From NCBI GenBank assembly GCA_963638105.1, contig CAVHPP010000009.1, positions 8,957 through 72,956 of the forward strand: a stretch of 64,000 nucleotides of DNA, read 5' to 3'. Shown here one piece after another: positions 15,255-24,201 of the stretch. The notes beneath the pieces were generated by a model that was not told where the DNA came from, did no database searches, and saw only the letters and a program-made list of their open reading frames with translations. The number at the start of each line of letters is the position of its first letter. The stretch's first letter is position 1. Source of the stretch: CAG-217 sp963638105. GTDB taxonomy: Bacteria > Bacillota > Clostridia > Oscillospirales > Acutalibacteraceae. The translations under genes and the position numbers were made by a program.

Positions 15255-17159
15255 GTGGCCGTTTTAGATGTACAAAACTTAACCTTGTCTTTTGGGGAGC
15301 GCACACTGTTTGCCGGTGTGTCTTTCTCCATCAAAGAGCGGGAGAAAGTGGGCTTTGTTGGCGCCAACGGCGTGGGTAAGACCTCGCTGTTTAAGGTGAT
15401 CTGCGGCGACTACACGCCGGACAGCGGCGGCGCCTTTCTCTCTAAAAATTGTAAGCTGGGCTATATGGAGCAGCACACCTGCTCCGCCGGCAATACTGTG
15501 TGGAACGAACTGGTCAGCGTGTTTGCGCCGTTAATGGAACTGGAGCGCCAACTGGAGGAAGTGGGCGCGCGCCTGCGCAGCGGGCAAGGGGACACAGCGG
15601 CGGATATTGCCCTGCAAGACCGTTTGACAGAGCAGTTCCAGCGGGAGGGCGGCCTGACTTATAAATCCATGACCCGCTCGGCGCTGCTGGGGCTGGGCTT
15701 TACGGAAATGCAGTTTGATATGTCCACGGACAAGCTGTCCGGCGGACAGAAGTCTAAGTTGATTTTGGCAAAGCTGCTGCTGTCCAAGGCAGACTTTTTG
15801 CTGCTGGACGAACCTACCAACCACCTGGATATTCACGCGGTGGAGTGGTTGGAGAGCTTTCTTTCCGATTTTAAGGGCGCCTGCCTGATTGTGTCCCACG
15901 ATCGCTATTTCCTGGATCGTATTACGGACAAAACCATTGAACTGGAAAATCAGAAGATCCGCTGCTTTAGCGGCAACTACTCTGTTTTTTTGCAAAAAAA
16001 GGCGGCGGAGCAAAAGGCCATTGCCGAGAAGTACGACAATGATATGAAGGAGATCGCCCGCCTGGAGGGCATTATTGCCCAGCAACGGCAGTGGAATCGG
16101 GAGAAGAATATTAAAACGGCCGAGAGCAAGGAAAAGGTGATCCAGCGTATTCGTGACCAATTGGTCGTGCCGGACGCCAAGTTGCAGAAAATCCGCTTTG
16201 ACTTTACCCCCAAGTGCGTTAGCGGTGAGGATGTGCTCAGCTGCGACGGTTTGTCTAAGTCCTTTGATGGCAAAGCGCTGTTCCGTGATGTGTCCTTTGA
16301 TATTAAGCGGCAGGAGCGGGTGTTCCTGCTGGGGGATAACGGCTGCGGTAAGACCACGCTGCTTAAAATTCTCACCGGCGAATACCCTCGCCAGGACGGC
16401 ACTTTTCGCTTTGGAAGCAACTTACTCACCGGCTACTTTGACCAGGTGCAGGCCAAGCTGGACCTGACTAAAACGGTGATCGGCGAGGTGTGGGATACCT
16501 TTCCCCAAATGACAGAGACCCGGGTGCGCAATGCGTTGGCGGCGTTTCTGTTTAAGGGAGAAGAGGTGTATCGGCCTTTGTCCGTGTGTTCCGGCGGTGA
16601 GCGTGCTCGTGTGGCACTGCTAAAGTTGATGCTGGGCGGCTATAACTTCCTGCTGCTGGACGAGCCCACCAACCACTTGGACGCAGCCTCACGGGAAGAA
16701 CTGGAAAATACGCTGCTTCATTATGACGGCACCATGCTCATTGTGTCCCACGACCGATATTTTATCAATAAGCTGGCTACCCGGGTGCTGGAGCTGACGC
16801 CCACCGGGGTACAAAGCTATACCGGCAATTACGACGACTATATGGCCCATCGTGCGGTCACACAGCAAGGGACAGCTGCCGTTAAAGAAAAACCAAAGAC
16901 CAATTCTTATAAAGAGCAAAAGGAGCGGGCCTCCCGTCTGCGCAAGCTGCGCACCGCCGTTACCCGACTGGAAGCGGAGATTGAGGAAACGGAGACGGAA
17001 ATCGAGGAACTGCAAGCGCAGCTGTCTGCCGGTGCGGACTACCAAGCGCTGATGGACCTAACTGCTAAGCTGGACGCAGCCACCGCCCGCAGAGACGATC
17101 TGTACGCCCGGTGGGAGAATGCAAGCGAGGAACTGTCCGCCGGTGAGGAAGAAGTATGA
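15255..17159 (+). CDS. ABC-F family ATPase (ribosome-associated)
   Basis: A 634-residue soluble protein with two ABC cassettes and no membrane segments. Cassette 1 has Walker A GANGVGKTS, signature LSGGQKSK and DEPTNHLD; cassette 2 has GDNGCGKTT, CSGGERARV and DEPTNHLD. The linker between them is the charged P-site tRNA-interaction region, and a coiled coil fills the last 90 residues. ABC-F proteins act on the ribosome as translation or antibiotic-protection factors. GTG 15255 follows GGGAGGTGG; ATG 15216 lacks a site. Confidence 0.9.
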   Translation: MAVLDVQNLTLSFGERTLFAGVSFSIKEREKVGFVGANGVGKTSLFKVICGDYTPDSGGAFLSKNCKLGYMEQHTCSAGNTVWNELVSVFAPLMELERQLEEVGARLRSGQGDTAADIALQDRLTEQFQREGGLTYKSMTRSALLGLGFTEMQFDMSTDKLSGGQKSKLILAKLLLSKADFLLLDEPTNHLDIHAVEWLESFLSDFKGACLIVSHDRYFLDRITDKTIELENQKIRCFSGNYSVFLQKKAAEQKAIAEKYDNDMKEIARLEGIIAQQRQWNREKNIKTAESKEKVIQRIRDQLVVPDAKLQKIRFDFTPKCVSGEDVLSCDGLSKSFDGKALFRDVSFDIKRQERVFLLGDNGCGKTTLLKILTGEYPRQDGTFRFGSNLLTGYFDQVQAKLDLTKTVIGEVWDTFPQMTETRVRNALAAFLFKGEEVYRPLSVCSGGERARVALLKLMLGGYNFLLLDEPTNHLDAASREELENTLLHYDGTMLIVSHDRYFINKLATRVLELTPTGVQSYTGNYDDYMAHRAVTQQGTAAVKEKPKTNSYKEQKERASRLRKLRTAVTRLEAEIEETETEIEELQAQLSAGADYQALMDLTAKLDAATARRDDLYARWENASEELSAGEEEV

Positions 17160-18388
17160 GTGAACCAAAAATTGTCATCGGCGCCGGTGCTGCCGGGCTG
17201 ACCGCCGCGGCTGTGTGTGCCGAGGGGGGCAGCCGTGTGCTGCTGATTGAAAAAATGGAGCGTCCCGGGCGCAAACTGCGCATTACCGGCAAAGGGCGCT
17301 GCAATGTGACCAATGCGACCTTTGACCTGCAAGGGCTGTTGGAGCACATTCCTACCAATCCGCGGTTTTTGTATTCCGCCTTTTCTCATTTTATGCCCTA
17401 TGATACCATCGCTTTGATAGAGGATTTGGGCGTGCCTACTAAGATTGAGCGGGGGGAGCGGGTATTTCCGGTATCGGATAACGCAACGGATATTGTGGAC
17501 GCCTTGGTGCGCCGTGCCAAAAAAGCCGGTGTGCAGTTCCTGCAAGGCACGGTGGAGCGGCTGGAATTGACCGAGGACGGTCGGCGGGTACAGGCGGTGC
17601 ACCTGACCGACGGCCGCCGCTTGACCTGCGACAGCGTGGCGGTTTGTACCGGCGGGTGCAGCTATCCGGCCACCGGCTCTACCGGCGACGGCTATACCTT
17701 TGCTCGTCAGTGCGGCCACACCATTGTGCCCATTCGCCCGGCGTTGGTGCCTTTGGTGTGTGATAATAATTTTATCCCGGAGCTGCAAGGGCTGAGCCTG
17801 CGGAATATTGAAATTCGGGTGACCCAAGGAAACAAGGAAGTCTATACGGATTTCGGCGAAATGCTGTTTACCCACTATGGGGTTAGCGGACCGGTGGTGC
17901 TCTCTGCCTCCAGCCATTTGACACAGCCGGAGCGGGGGGTGTATAATCTGCATATCGACTTAAAGCCCGCGCTGGCCTTTGATGTACTGGATCGGCGGGT
18001 GCAGCGGGACTTTTCCGCGTTGCAAAATAAAGATTTGATCAACGCCTTGGGTGGGCTGCTGCCCCGGAAGCTGATTCCGGTATTTGTACGCCGCAGCGGG
18101 CTGGAACCGGGCAAGAAGGTCAATCAGATCAGTCGGGAGGAGCGCCACGCGTTGGTACGGCTGATGAAGGACTTTGCCGTGCATATCACCGGCTTTCGCC
18201 CGGTGGAGGAGGCCATTGTTACCGCCGGGGGCGTAGATGTGCGCCAGGTGTTGCCAAAGACTATGGGCTCCAAGTTGGTGGAAAATTTGTACTTTGCCGG
18301 TGAGGTGCTGGATGTGGACGGCTACACCGGCGGGTTTAATTTGCAGATCGCCTTTTCCACCGGCACTTTGTGCGGCCAAAACCTGTAA
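17156..18388 (+). CDS. HI0933-like FAD-dependent flavoprotein
   Basis: A 410-residue flavoprotein of the HI0933/YhiN family. The N-terminal Rossmann motif is VIGAGAAGLTAAAV, followed by the family signature RPGRKLRITGKGRCNVTN at residues 36-53 and GGCSYPATGSTGDG near 165; the C-terminal GEVLDVDGYTGGFNLQ closes the FAD site. The substrate is unknown. The start overlaps the ABC-F stop (ATGA). Confidence 0.88.
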   Translation: MSEPKIVIGAGAAGLTAAAVCAEGGSRVLLIEKMERPGRKLRITGKGRCNVTNATFDLQGLLEHIPTNPRFLYSAFSHFMPYDTIALIEDLGVPTKIERGERVFPVSDNATDIVDALVRRAKKAGVQFLQGTVERLELTEDGRRVQAVHLTDGRRLTCDSVAVCTGGCSYPATGSTGDGYTFARQCGHTIVPIRPALVPLVCDNNFIPELQGLSLRNIEIRVTQGNKEVYTDFGEMLFTHYGVSGPVVLSASSHLTQPERGVYNLHIDLKPALAFDVLDRRVQRDFSALQNKDLINALGGLLPRKLIPVFVRRSGLEPGKKVNQISREERHALVRLMKDFAVHITGFRPVEEAIVTAGGVDVRQVLPKTMGSKLVENLYFAGEVLDVDGYTGGFNLQIAFSTGTLCGQNL

Positions 18389-18409
18389 TTCTAAAAGGGG
18401 GATTTTTTT

Positions 18410-19075
18410 ATGATGATCAATGTTGCCATTGACGGACCTGCCGGCGCAGGCAAGTCCACCATCGCCAAGGCGGCAGCCAAGGCGCTGGGCTATATTTATG
18501 TGGACACCGGTGCGCTGTATCGCACGGTGGCGCTGGGCGCGGTGCGCGCCGGCGTCTTAGAATCGGACGACGGCATTGCTGCGTTGCTGCCAAATTTGCA
18601 GGTGGAATTGAAGTTTGTGGACGGCAGCCAGCATGTATACCTGAACGGAGAAGATGTGTCCGATCTGATTCGCACGCCGGAGATTAGTATGGGCGCGTCC
18701 AAGGTCAGCGCCGTGCCTGCGGTGCGGGCGTTCCTGTTAGACTTGCAGCGAGATTTAGCGAAGAAAAACAATGTAATTATGGATGGTCGGGATATTGCCA
18801 CCGTGGTGTTGCCCAATGCCCAGGTAAAGATCTTTTTGTCCGCTACGCCGGAGTGCCGCGCTCGTCGCCGGTACAAGGAACTGGTGGAAAAGGGACAGAC
18901 GGTGACCTATGAAGATGTGCTGGCGGATGTGAACCGCCGGGACTACCAGGACAGCCACCGGGAGATCGCCCCGCTGAAACCCTCTGCCGACAGCATTATG
19001 GCGGATACCTCAGAGCTGGACTTGCAGCAGTCCACCGACCTCATCATCAATATCATTCGGGAGCATACAAAATGA
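18410..19075 (+). CDS. cmk: Cytidylate kinase
   Basis: A 221-residue kinase phosphorylating CMP and dCMP with ATP. The P-loop is DGPAGAGKST at residues 8-17, the CMP site has YVDTGALYR, and DGRDIATVV is near residue 126. GGGGGA lies before ATG 18410; ATG 18413 is an alternative. It heads the cmk-plsC-ispH/S1 unit, a widely kept clostridial order. Confidence 0.95.
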   Translation: MMINVAIDGPAGAGKSTIAKAAAKALGYIYVDTGALYRTVALGAVRAGVLESDDGIAALLPNLQVELKFVDGSQHVYLNGEDVSDLIRTPEISMGASKVSAVPAVRAFLLDLQRDLAKKNNVIMDGRDIATVVLPNAQVKIFLSATPECRARRRYKELVEKGQTVTYEDVLADVNRRDYQDSHREIAPLKPSADSIMADTSELDLQQSTDLIINIIREHTK

Positions 19076-19728
19076 AAGAATTTGACTACACCCAGGTAAA
19101 ACATTACAAAACCTACGGCTTCATCAAGACCGTATTCCGCCCGCTGGTGAAGCTGGTGTACAAAATGCGCTTTAAGGGGCTGGAGAACATTCCCAAGGGT
19201 CGCACCAATTATATTGTGGCCATCAATCACACCTGCGCGGTTGACCCGGTGTTTGTGGCGTTACCTAAGGAGGTGCCGCCTCTGCATTTTATGGCCAAGG
19301 CGGAACTGTTTAAAAATCCCATTGCCGCTTGGTTTATGACACGGATGTACGCCTTCCCGGTGCGCCGGGGTAAGGGCGATACCTCTGCTATTGACTACGG
19401 CGTGAAAATCATAGAGGAAAATCATGTGATGGCCATTTGTCCGGAGGGTCGCCGCATTAAGGATAAGGACGGTGTGCCCCAAAAGGCCAAGGCCGGTGTG
19501 GCGGTGATCGCCAAGGCCACAGGCGCCGATGTGCTACCGGTGGCCATTTGCTGCGACGGCAAAATCAAAGCGGGCAAGCAGGTGACCGTGCGCTACGGTA
19601 AGCTGCTGACCCAGGCAGACCTGGGGCTGGATCGAGAAGAACTGGGTCCCCACGATATTAAGGACGCTGCCGGTAAGGTGATGGACGCCATTACCGCCCT
19701 GTGGGAGGACGAGAGAGCGTGCAAATAA
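19072..19728 (+). CDS. plsC: 1-acyl-sn-glycerol-3-phosphate acyltransferase
   Basis: A 218-residue membrane-associated acyltransferase that makes phosphatidic acid from lysophosphatidic acid. Motif I is NHTCAVD (HX4D) near residue 45, and motif III is CPEGRR near 123, where many relatives have EGTR. It overlaps cmk by 4 bases and the next gene by 10. Confidence 0.9.
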   Translation: MKEFDYTQVKHYKTYGFIKTVFRPLVKLVYKMRFKGLENIPKGRTNYIVAINHTCAVDPVFVALPKEVPPLHFMAKAELFKNPIAAWFMTRMYAFPVRRGKGDTSAIDYGVKIIEENHVMAICPEGRRIKDKDGVPQKAKAGVAVIAKATGADVLPVAICCDGKIKAGKQVTVRYGKLLTQADLGLDREELGPHDIKDAAGKVMDAITALWEDERACK

Positions 19729-21767
19729 GACTGGCAAAGACCGCCGGCTTTTGCTTTGGCGTCAACCGGGCGGTGGAACTGTTGTATGACAAAGTGGAGG
19801 CAGGGGAGCGTGTGTGCACCCTTGGCCCCATTATTCATAATGCCCAGCTGGTGGGTGATCTGGCGAACCGAGGGGTCAAGATTATTGATCGGGTAGAGGA
19901 CTGCCCGCCCGGGTATCAGATTGTGGTACGCACCCATGGGGTGGACAAGTGTGTGGTGGAGGAAATGGAGACACGCCATTTGCCCTTTACGGACGCTACA
20001 TGCCCCTTCGTTTTGAAGATTCATCGTATTGTGGGCAGTCAGTCCCCGGACACCACGGTGCTCATTGCCGGAGACGCGGATCACCCGGAAGTGGTAGGTA
20101 TTCGATCTTATTGCCCCGGCGCCAGCTATGTGTTTAAAAACGCCGAGGAATTGCAGGAGATCCTAAAAAGTGGAGCAATTTCACCAAGCGACCCGATGAT
20201 TTGCGTTTCTCAGACCACATTTAGCCTAAAAGAATGGAAAAAGTCTGAGAAAATTCTTAAAAAGGTATGTACAAATACCAAAATTTATAGTACAATATGC
20301 AATGCTACTTCTGAAAGACAGGAAGAAGCGGCGGCTCTGTCCAGGGAGTGCGACGCGATGCTTGTGATCGGAGGTCGCCATTCATCAAACACCTGTAAGC
20401 TGCGAGATGTGTGTGCTGCGAACGCGCCTACCTTTCTGATTGAAACGGCGGCGGAGTTGCGCGACCTGCATCTTAGTGCCTATACGGTGGTTGGTGTTAC
20501 AGCCGGGGCGTCTACGCCGTCGGCAATCATCAAGGAGGTACTCAAAACCATGTCCGAAGAAATTAAAGAAAAGGAAGTTGAAACAACTTCAGCCGCTACT
20601 GAAGAAGTTGTGGAGACAGCAGATGCGAATCAGGCCGCTGAGGCTGCTGTCAACACATCTGCTGATGGTGAGGCATCCTCATTCGCAGAAATGCTGGAAG
20701 AATCCTTTAGCGAAGATGATAACAGCAAGGTCGTAAAGGGCACTGTTGTAAACATCACACCCACCGAGGTATTCGTTGATGTAACCGGCAGAAAGCAGAC
20801 CGGTGTGATCGCACTGGCTGATCTTTCCGCAGAGCCGGTGGATAAAGCAGAGGATGTTGTCAAAATCGGCGATGTACTGGACCTCGTCATCATGAAAACA
20901 TCCGATGAAGAGGGCGTTCTGAAGCTTTCCAAGAAGCTGGTGGACGCATTCAAAGGCTGGGACGAAATCGTTGCAGCGCATGAGAACGACGAAGTGCTGG
21001 AAGGCACCGTTGTTGCTATCGTAAAGGGCGGCGTTCTGGTAACCGCCAAGGGCACCCGCGTGTTTGTGCCCGCTTCTCTTACCGGCGTACCCCGCGGTCA
21101 GGAGCTGGATGTGCTCAAGGGCACAACCGTTCGCTTCAAGGTCATTGACCTGAACCCGGCTCGCCGTCGTGCCGTTGGCTCCATTAAGGTGGTAGCCAAT
21201 GAGGAGAAGAAAGCTCAGCAGGAAGCTTTGTGGGCTACCCTGTCCGAGGGTCAGAAGTTGACCGGTACCGTGAAGTCCCTGACCAGCTACGGCGCGTTCG
21301 TAGACATCGGCGGCATTGACGGTATGATCCATATCAGCGAGCTGAGCTGGAACCGCATTAAGCACCCCAGCGAGGTTGTTAAGGTTGGCGACACCGTAGA
21401 GGTGACCATCAAGAAGCTGGATGACGAGAACAAGAAGATCTCTCTTGGCTTCAAGAAGCTGGAGGACAACCCGTGGGAGATCCTGAAGCGCGATTATCCT
21501 GTGGGCACCGTTGTGGATGCTAAGATCGTTGGCCTGGCTGCCTTTGGTGCCTTTGCCAATGTGATCCCCGGTATTGACGGTCTGATCCATATCAGCCAGA
21601 TCAGCTGGGATCGTGTAAAGACCCCCGGCGATGTGCTGAAGGTGGGCGATGAAGTGAAGTGCGAGATCACGGACATTGACTTTGACAAGAAGCGTGTCAG
21701 CCTGTCCATGAAGACTTTGCTGCCCAAGCCGGAAGAGGGCATTCCCGCTCTGTCCGACCAGGACTAA
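19719..21767 (+). CDS. ispH-rpsA: Fusion of HMBPP reductase (IspH) and ribosomal protein S1
   Basis: A 682-residue bifunctional protein known from Clostridia. Residues 1-277 are IspH, the last MEP-pathway enzyme, with cluster cysteines in AGFCFGV, DATCPF and ICNATSERQ, plus RTHGVD. Residues 278-360 are an acidic linker. Four S1 RNA-binding repeats follow (about 335-405, 420-490, 505-575, 590-660), the last two with SYGAFVDIGG and AFGAFANV. GTG 19719 follows GGGAGGA. A second strong site (AAGGAGG, 20532-20538) precedes in-frame ATG 20550 and could start free S1. Confidence 0.93.
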   Translation: MQIRLAKTAGFCFGVNRAVELLYDKVEAGERVCTLGPIIHNAQLVGDLANRGVKIIDRVEDCPPGYQIVVRTHGVDKCVVEEMETRHLPFTDATCPFVLKIHRIVGSQSPDTTVLIAGDADHPEVVGIRSYCPGASYVFKNAEELQEILKSGAISPSDPMICVSQTTFSLKEWKKSEKILKKVCTNTKIYSTICNATSERQEEAAALSRECDAMLVIGGRHSSNTCKLRDVCAANAPTFLIETAAELRDLHLSAYTVVGVTAGASTPSAIIKEVLKTMSEEIKEKEVETTSAATEEVVETADANQAAEAAVNTSADGEASSFAEMLEESFSEDDNSKVVKGTVVNITPTEVFVDVTGRKQTGVIALADLSAEPVDKAEDVVKIGDVLDLVIMKTSDEEGVLKLSKKLVDAFKGWDEIVAAHENDEVLEGTVVAIVKGGVLVTAKGTRVFVPASLTGVPRGQELDVLKGTTVRFKVIDLNPARRRAVGSIKVVANEEKKAQQEALWATLSEGQKLTGTVKSLTSYGAFVDIGGIDGMIHISELSWNRIKHPSEVVKVGDTVEVTIKKLDDENKKISLGFKKLEDNPWEILKRDYPVGTVVDAKIVGLAAFGAFANVIPGIDGLIHISQISWDRVKTPGDVLKVGDEVKCEITDIDFDKKRVSLSMKTLLPKPEEGIPALSDQD

Positions 21768-21781
21768 TTGATTAAAAAAAG

Positions 21782-21812
21782 ATCCCGCTTGCGGTTGCAG
21801 GCGGGATTTTTT
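21782..21812 (+). terminator. Terminator after ispH-S1
   Basis: ATCCCGC (21782-21788) pairs with GCGGGAT (21801-21807), followed by a T-run to 21812. Confidence 0.85.
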
Positions 21813-21828
21813 GTGCTTGTATTTATAA

Positions 21829-21858
21829 AAAAGAGCCGCTGATGTCAGCGGCTCTTTT
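21829..21858. terminator. Bidirectional terminator between ispH-S1 and the DUF4364 gene
   Basis: A 14-bp perfect stem (21829-21842 with 21845-21858) has an A-run on the left and a T-run on the right. It ends the minus-strand DUF4364 gene and backs up the terminator at 21782. Confidence 0.85.
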
Positions 21859-21862
21859 AGGC

Positions 21863-22468
21863 TCAGTCAATGGGTGGGTCCTGTTCCTCGCTAAATAGTG
21901 TGTTAATTACCGCTTCATAGACGCGCACCGGATTGGCCTGGAATTTCTCTTTAACTGCCTGGGCCTGTGCCTTGGTGGGCATATAGAGCTTGAGCGCCAT
22001 AAAGTCCCGGTCAATATCGCTTACATGCAGTGTCACCTGGAAGGCATTGCCGTCCGGCTCAATATCCACTCGATTCTCACGCTGATATGTCTCCTTGGCC
22101 AGCGCCCGTTGGCAACAGGCAATGCTCTTTTCCCGCATGGTCAGCGGCAGGTCGTTCTCAATCAGTTCCACCGCCGCTTTGCACTGGGGCGTAGCGTACA
22201 ACCGATCGTCTTTTTCTACGATTTGACCGGCGGCTTTCAGCCGGTCAATGGAGTCGCAAATCTCAAAATAATTGGCAATGCAACCGGCAGTCAGCGCGTC
22301 GGTAATATTCTTAATGCTCAGGGGCTTTTCAATATTGGCAAGAATATAGCACACCATAGCAGAAATAGAGCTTTTTGCGCGCAGGCCGCCGTCCTCAATG
22401 CCTGCCGTAAAGGCGTCGAATTGCAGCCCGGGATTGTAAGCGCCGTCTTTTGGATTTAGATTTTGCAT
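21863..22468 (-). CDS. DUF4364 family protein
   Basis: A 201-residue protein resembling clostridial DUF4364 proteins. The first half looks like a winged-helix (SAMVCYILANIEKPLSIKNI, then a helix-turn-helix-like stretch ending in DDRLYATP), suggesting a DNA-binding regulator; the second half is mixed alpha/beta. ATG 22468 follows AGGTG (22478-22474). The longer upstream frame has no ribosome site. It stands alone between two terminator/promoter regions. Function unknown. Confidence 0.7.
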   Translation of the reverse strand: MQNLNPKDGAYNPGLQFDAFTAGIEDGGLRAKSSISAMVCYILANIEKPLSIKNITDALTAGCIANYFEICDSIDRLKAAGQIVEKDDRLYATPQCKAAVELIENDLPLTMREKSIACCQRALAKETYQRENRVDIEPDGNAFQVTLHVSDIDRDFMALKLYMPTKAQAQAVKEKFQANPVRVYEAVINTLFSEEQDPPID

Positions 22469-22537
22469 AAAATCACCTGATTTATCCATAGAAATAAGGC
22501 CATAACTTGGACCGGTGACTATTTTACCACAATCGGC

Positions 22538-22566
22538 TTGAACTTGCAATTCATTTGTGCTATTAT
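22538..22566 (+). promoter_or_regulatory. Promoter of the DUF1858-trmK operon
   Basis: TTGAAC (22538-22543) and TATTAT (22561-22566) are 17 bp apart in an A+T-rich gap, about 50 bases upstream of the GGAGG of the first gene. Confidence 0.5.
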
Positions 22567-22626
22567 GTCAAAGTAGGTTATACTATATATTGTATAACGG
22601 ATTTAATCGTACCGGAGGACAACAAA

Positions 22627-22827
22627 ATGACGGAAATTACAAAAGATACAGTGATCGGCGATATTTTAGACATTTGCCCGGACGCAGCCCCTTACTTTTT
22701 GCAGATGGGTATGCACTGCCTGGGTTGCCCCGCCTCTCGGGGTGAGACGGTGGAGCAGGCTTGCGCTGTGCACGGCGTAGATACGGACGATCTGCTGGAG
22801 CAGATCAACGCTCTGATCCAAAAATGA
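22627..22827 (+). CDS. DUF1858 domain protein
   Basis: A 66-residue protein consisting of one DUF1858 domain, with the pattern DICPDAAPYFLQMGMHCLGC and two cysteines spaced CxxC. The domain also occurs at the N-terminus of iron-sulfur repair proteins of the ScdA/RIC type, so a redox or metal role is possible but unproven. GGAGG at 22614-22618 precedes ATG 22627. It overlaps trmK by 4 bases. Confidence 0.82.
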   Translation: MTEITKDTVIGDILDICPDAAPYFLQMGMHCLGCPASRGETVEQACAVHGVDTDDLLEQINALIQK

Positions 22828-23456
22828 TCCATTTGACCCCGCGATTGCAGGCTGTGGCGGACCTGGTGCCGCCGGATTGCGCGGTGGCGGATATTGGCTG
22901 CGACCACGGCTATGTGAGCGCCTATTTGGTGCAACAGGGGATTGCGTCCCGCGTGGTGGCTGCCGATGTGCGCCCGGGGCCGCTGGGTGCCTGCCGCCGA
23001 TTGGTAGATGAACTGGGCTTGACCTTCCAAATTCAGACCCGCCTTTGCAGTGGACTGACGGATATTGCAGATGCCGAGTGCGATGCGGTAATTTTGGCAG
23101 GTATGGGCGGAGAGCTGATTGCTGAGATTTTGTCCGCCTGTCCGTATATACATAAAAAAACATTGATTTTGCAGCCCATGACCCACCCGGAGGTCGTGCG
23201 GCAATTTTTGTATACAAATGGCTTTGAAATTCGCTGCGCCCGGGTGGTGCAGGAGGGACGGCATCATTATTTGGTGCTGCTGGCTGTACCCGGCAGTGCG
23301 CCGGAGGACTATACCCCGGCGGATTTGTATTTGGGCGGGATCACGGATTTTAGCGACAAGGCTTATTTTGAGCAGCTGATCCGCTACCTGCGCAATCGCC
23401 AAAAGGGCGGCGCAGATACGGCGGCTGTGATCCGCGCCATTGAGGAAAAATTATGA
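22824..23456 (+). CDS. trmK: tRNA (adenine-22-N1)-methyltransferase
   Basis: A 210-residue SAM-dependent methyltransferase forming m1A22 in tRNA. The SAM motif is VADIGCDHGYVSAYL near residue 22, AGMGGELI near 94 is a family signature, and LILQPM near 115 replaces the usual motif IV. The next gene is the Nif3-family protein, the same pair as Bacillus trmK-yqfO. ATGA overlaps join it to both neighbours. Confidence 0.9.
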   Translation: MIHLTPRLQAVADLVPPDCAVADIGCDHGYVSAYLVQQGIASRVVAADVRPGPLGACRRLVDELGLTFQIQTRLCSGLTDIADAECDAVILAGMGGELIAEILSACPYIHKKTLILQPMTHPEVVRQFLYTNGFEIRCARVVQEGRHHYLVLLAVPGSAPEDYTPADLYLGGITDFSDKAYFEQLIRYLRNRQKGGADTAAVIRAIEEKL

Positions 23457-24199
23457 TGACTGTTGCAGATATTAACAACTGGATCAATACCGTTGCGCCT
23501 TATGACACCATGGAGGAGTGGGATAATTCCGGCTTCTTGGTGGGGGATATGCAGGTGCCTGTGCGCCGTTGCGTGTTGTCCCTGGACGCAACCCTGGCGG
23601 TGGTGGACTTTGCCGTGGGTATGGGGGCCGAGTTGATCCTGACCCATCATCCGCTGATCTTCCACGGGCTAAAGCAGGTCTATACCGGCACGCCGGTCAG
23701 CGAACTGGTGCAAAACGGCATTGCGCTCATCAGCGCCCACACCTGTTTTGACAAGGCGCCCGGCGGCATTGGCGACAGTATGGCCGCCCTGCTGGGACTG
23801 ACGGACCTGACCCACAGCGACGACGGTTTTTTGACCGTTGGTCGTCTGCCCCAGGCGATGAGTGTGGACGATTTTGCCGCTATGGCCGGTGAAGTGCTGG
23901 AAAGCGACGGCTTGCGCTATACAGACACGGAGGCACTGATTGAGACCGTTGCCGTTTGCGGCGGCGCCGGCGGTGAATTTTGGCGGCAGGCGCAACAGCT
24001 GGCAGACTGCTATCTTACCGGTGAGGTGCGTTACCATGATCTGCTGGAAGCGGCGGAGGCGCAGTACCCGGTACTGGCTGCCGGTCATTACGAGACCGAG
24101 TACGCCGCCTTTATGACCTTAAAAGAAAGACTGGAACAGGCGTTCCCGGATGTGGAATTTATTTGTGCACCGCAGAAGAACCCTGTGCTGACGGTGTAA
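23453..24199 (+). CDS. Nif3-like dinuclear metal centre protein
   Basis: A 248-residue protein of the Nif3/YqfO family, which forms hexamers with a dinuclear metal site. Metal ligands are visible in THHPLIF near residue 64, HTCFDKAPGG near 98, and AAGHYETEY near 212. The PII-like insert of Bacillus YqfO (373 residues) is absent. The biochemical role is not settled; some relatives act as GTP cyclohydrolase-like enzymes. Confidence 0.85.
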   Translation: MMTVADINNWINTVAPYDTMEEWDNSGFLVGDMQVPVRRCVLSLDATLAVVDFAVGMGAELILTHHPLIFHGLKQVYTGTPVSELVQNGIALISAHTCFDKAPGGIGDSMAALLGLTDLTHSDDGFLTVGRLPQAMSVDDFAAMAGEVLESDGLRYTDTEALIETVAVCGGAGGEFWRQAQQLADCYLTGEVRYHDLLEAAEAQYPVLAAGHYETEYAAFMTLKERLEQAFPDVEFICAPQKNPVLTV

Positions 24200-24201
24200 A
24201 T

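Noticed and set aside
22555..22626. Extended or alternative frames before the DUF1858 gene
   Set aside because: They cross the promoter -10 and lack ribosome sites; ATG 22627 after GGAGG fits the family start.
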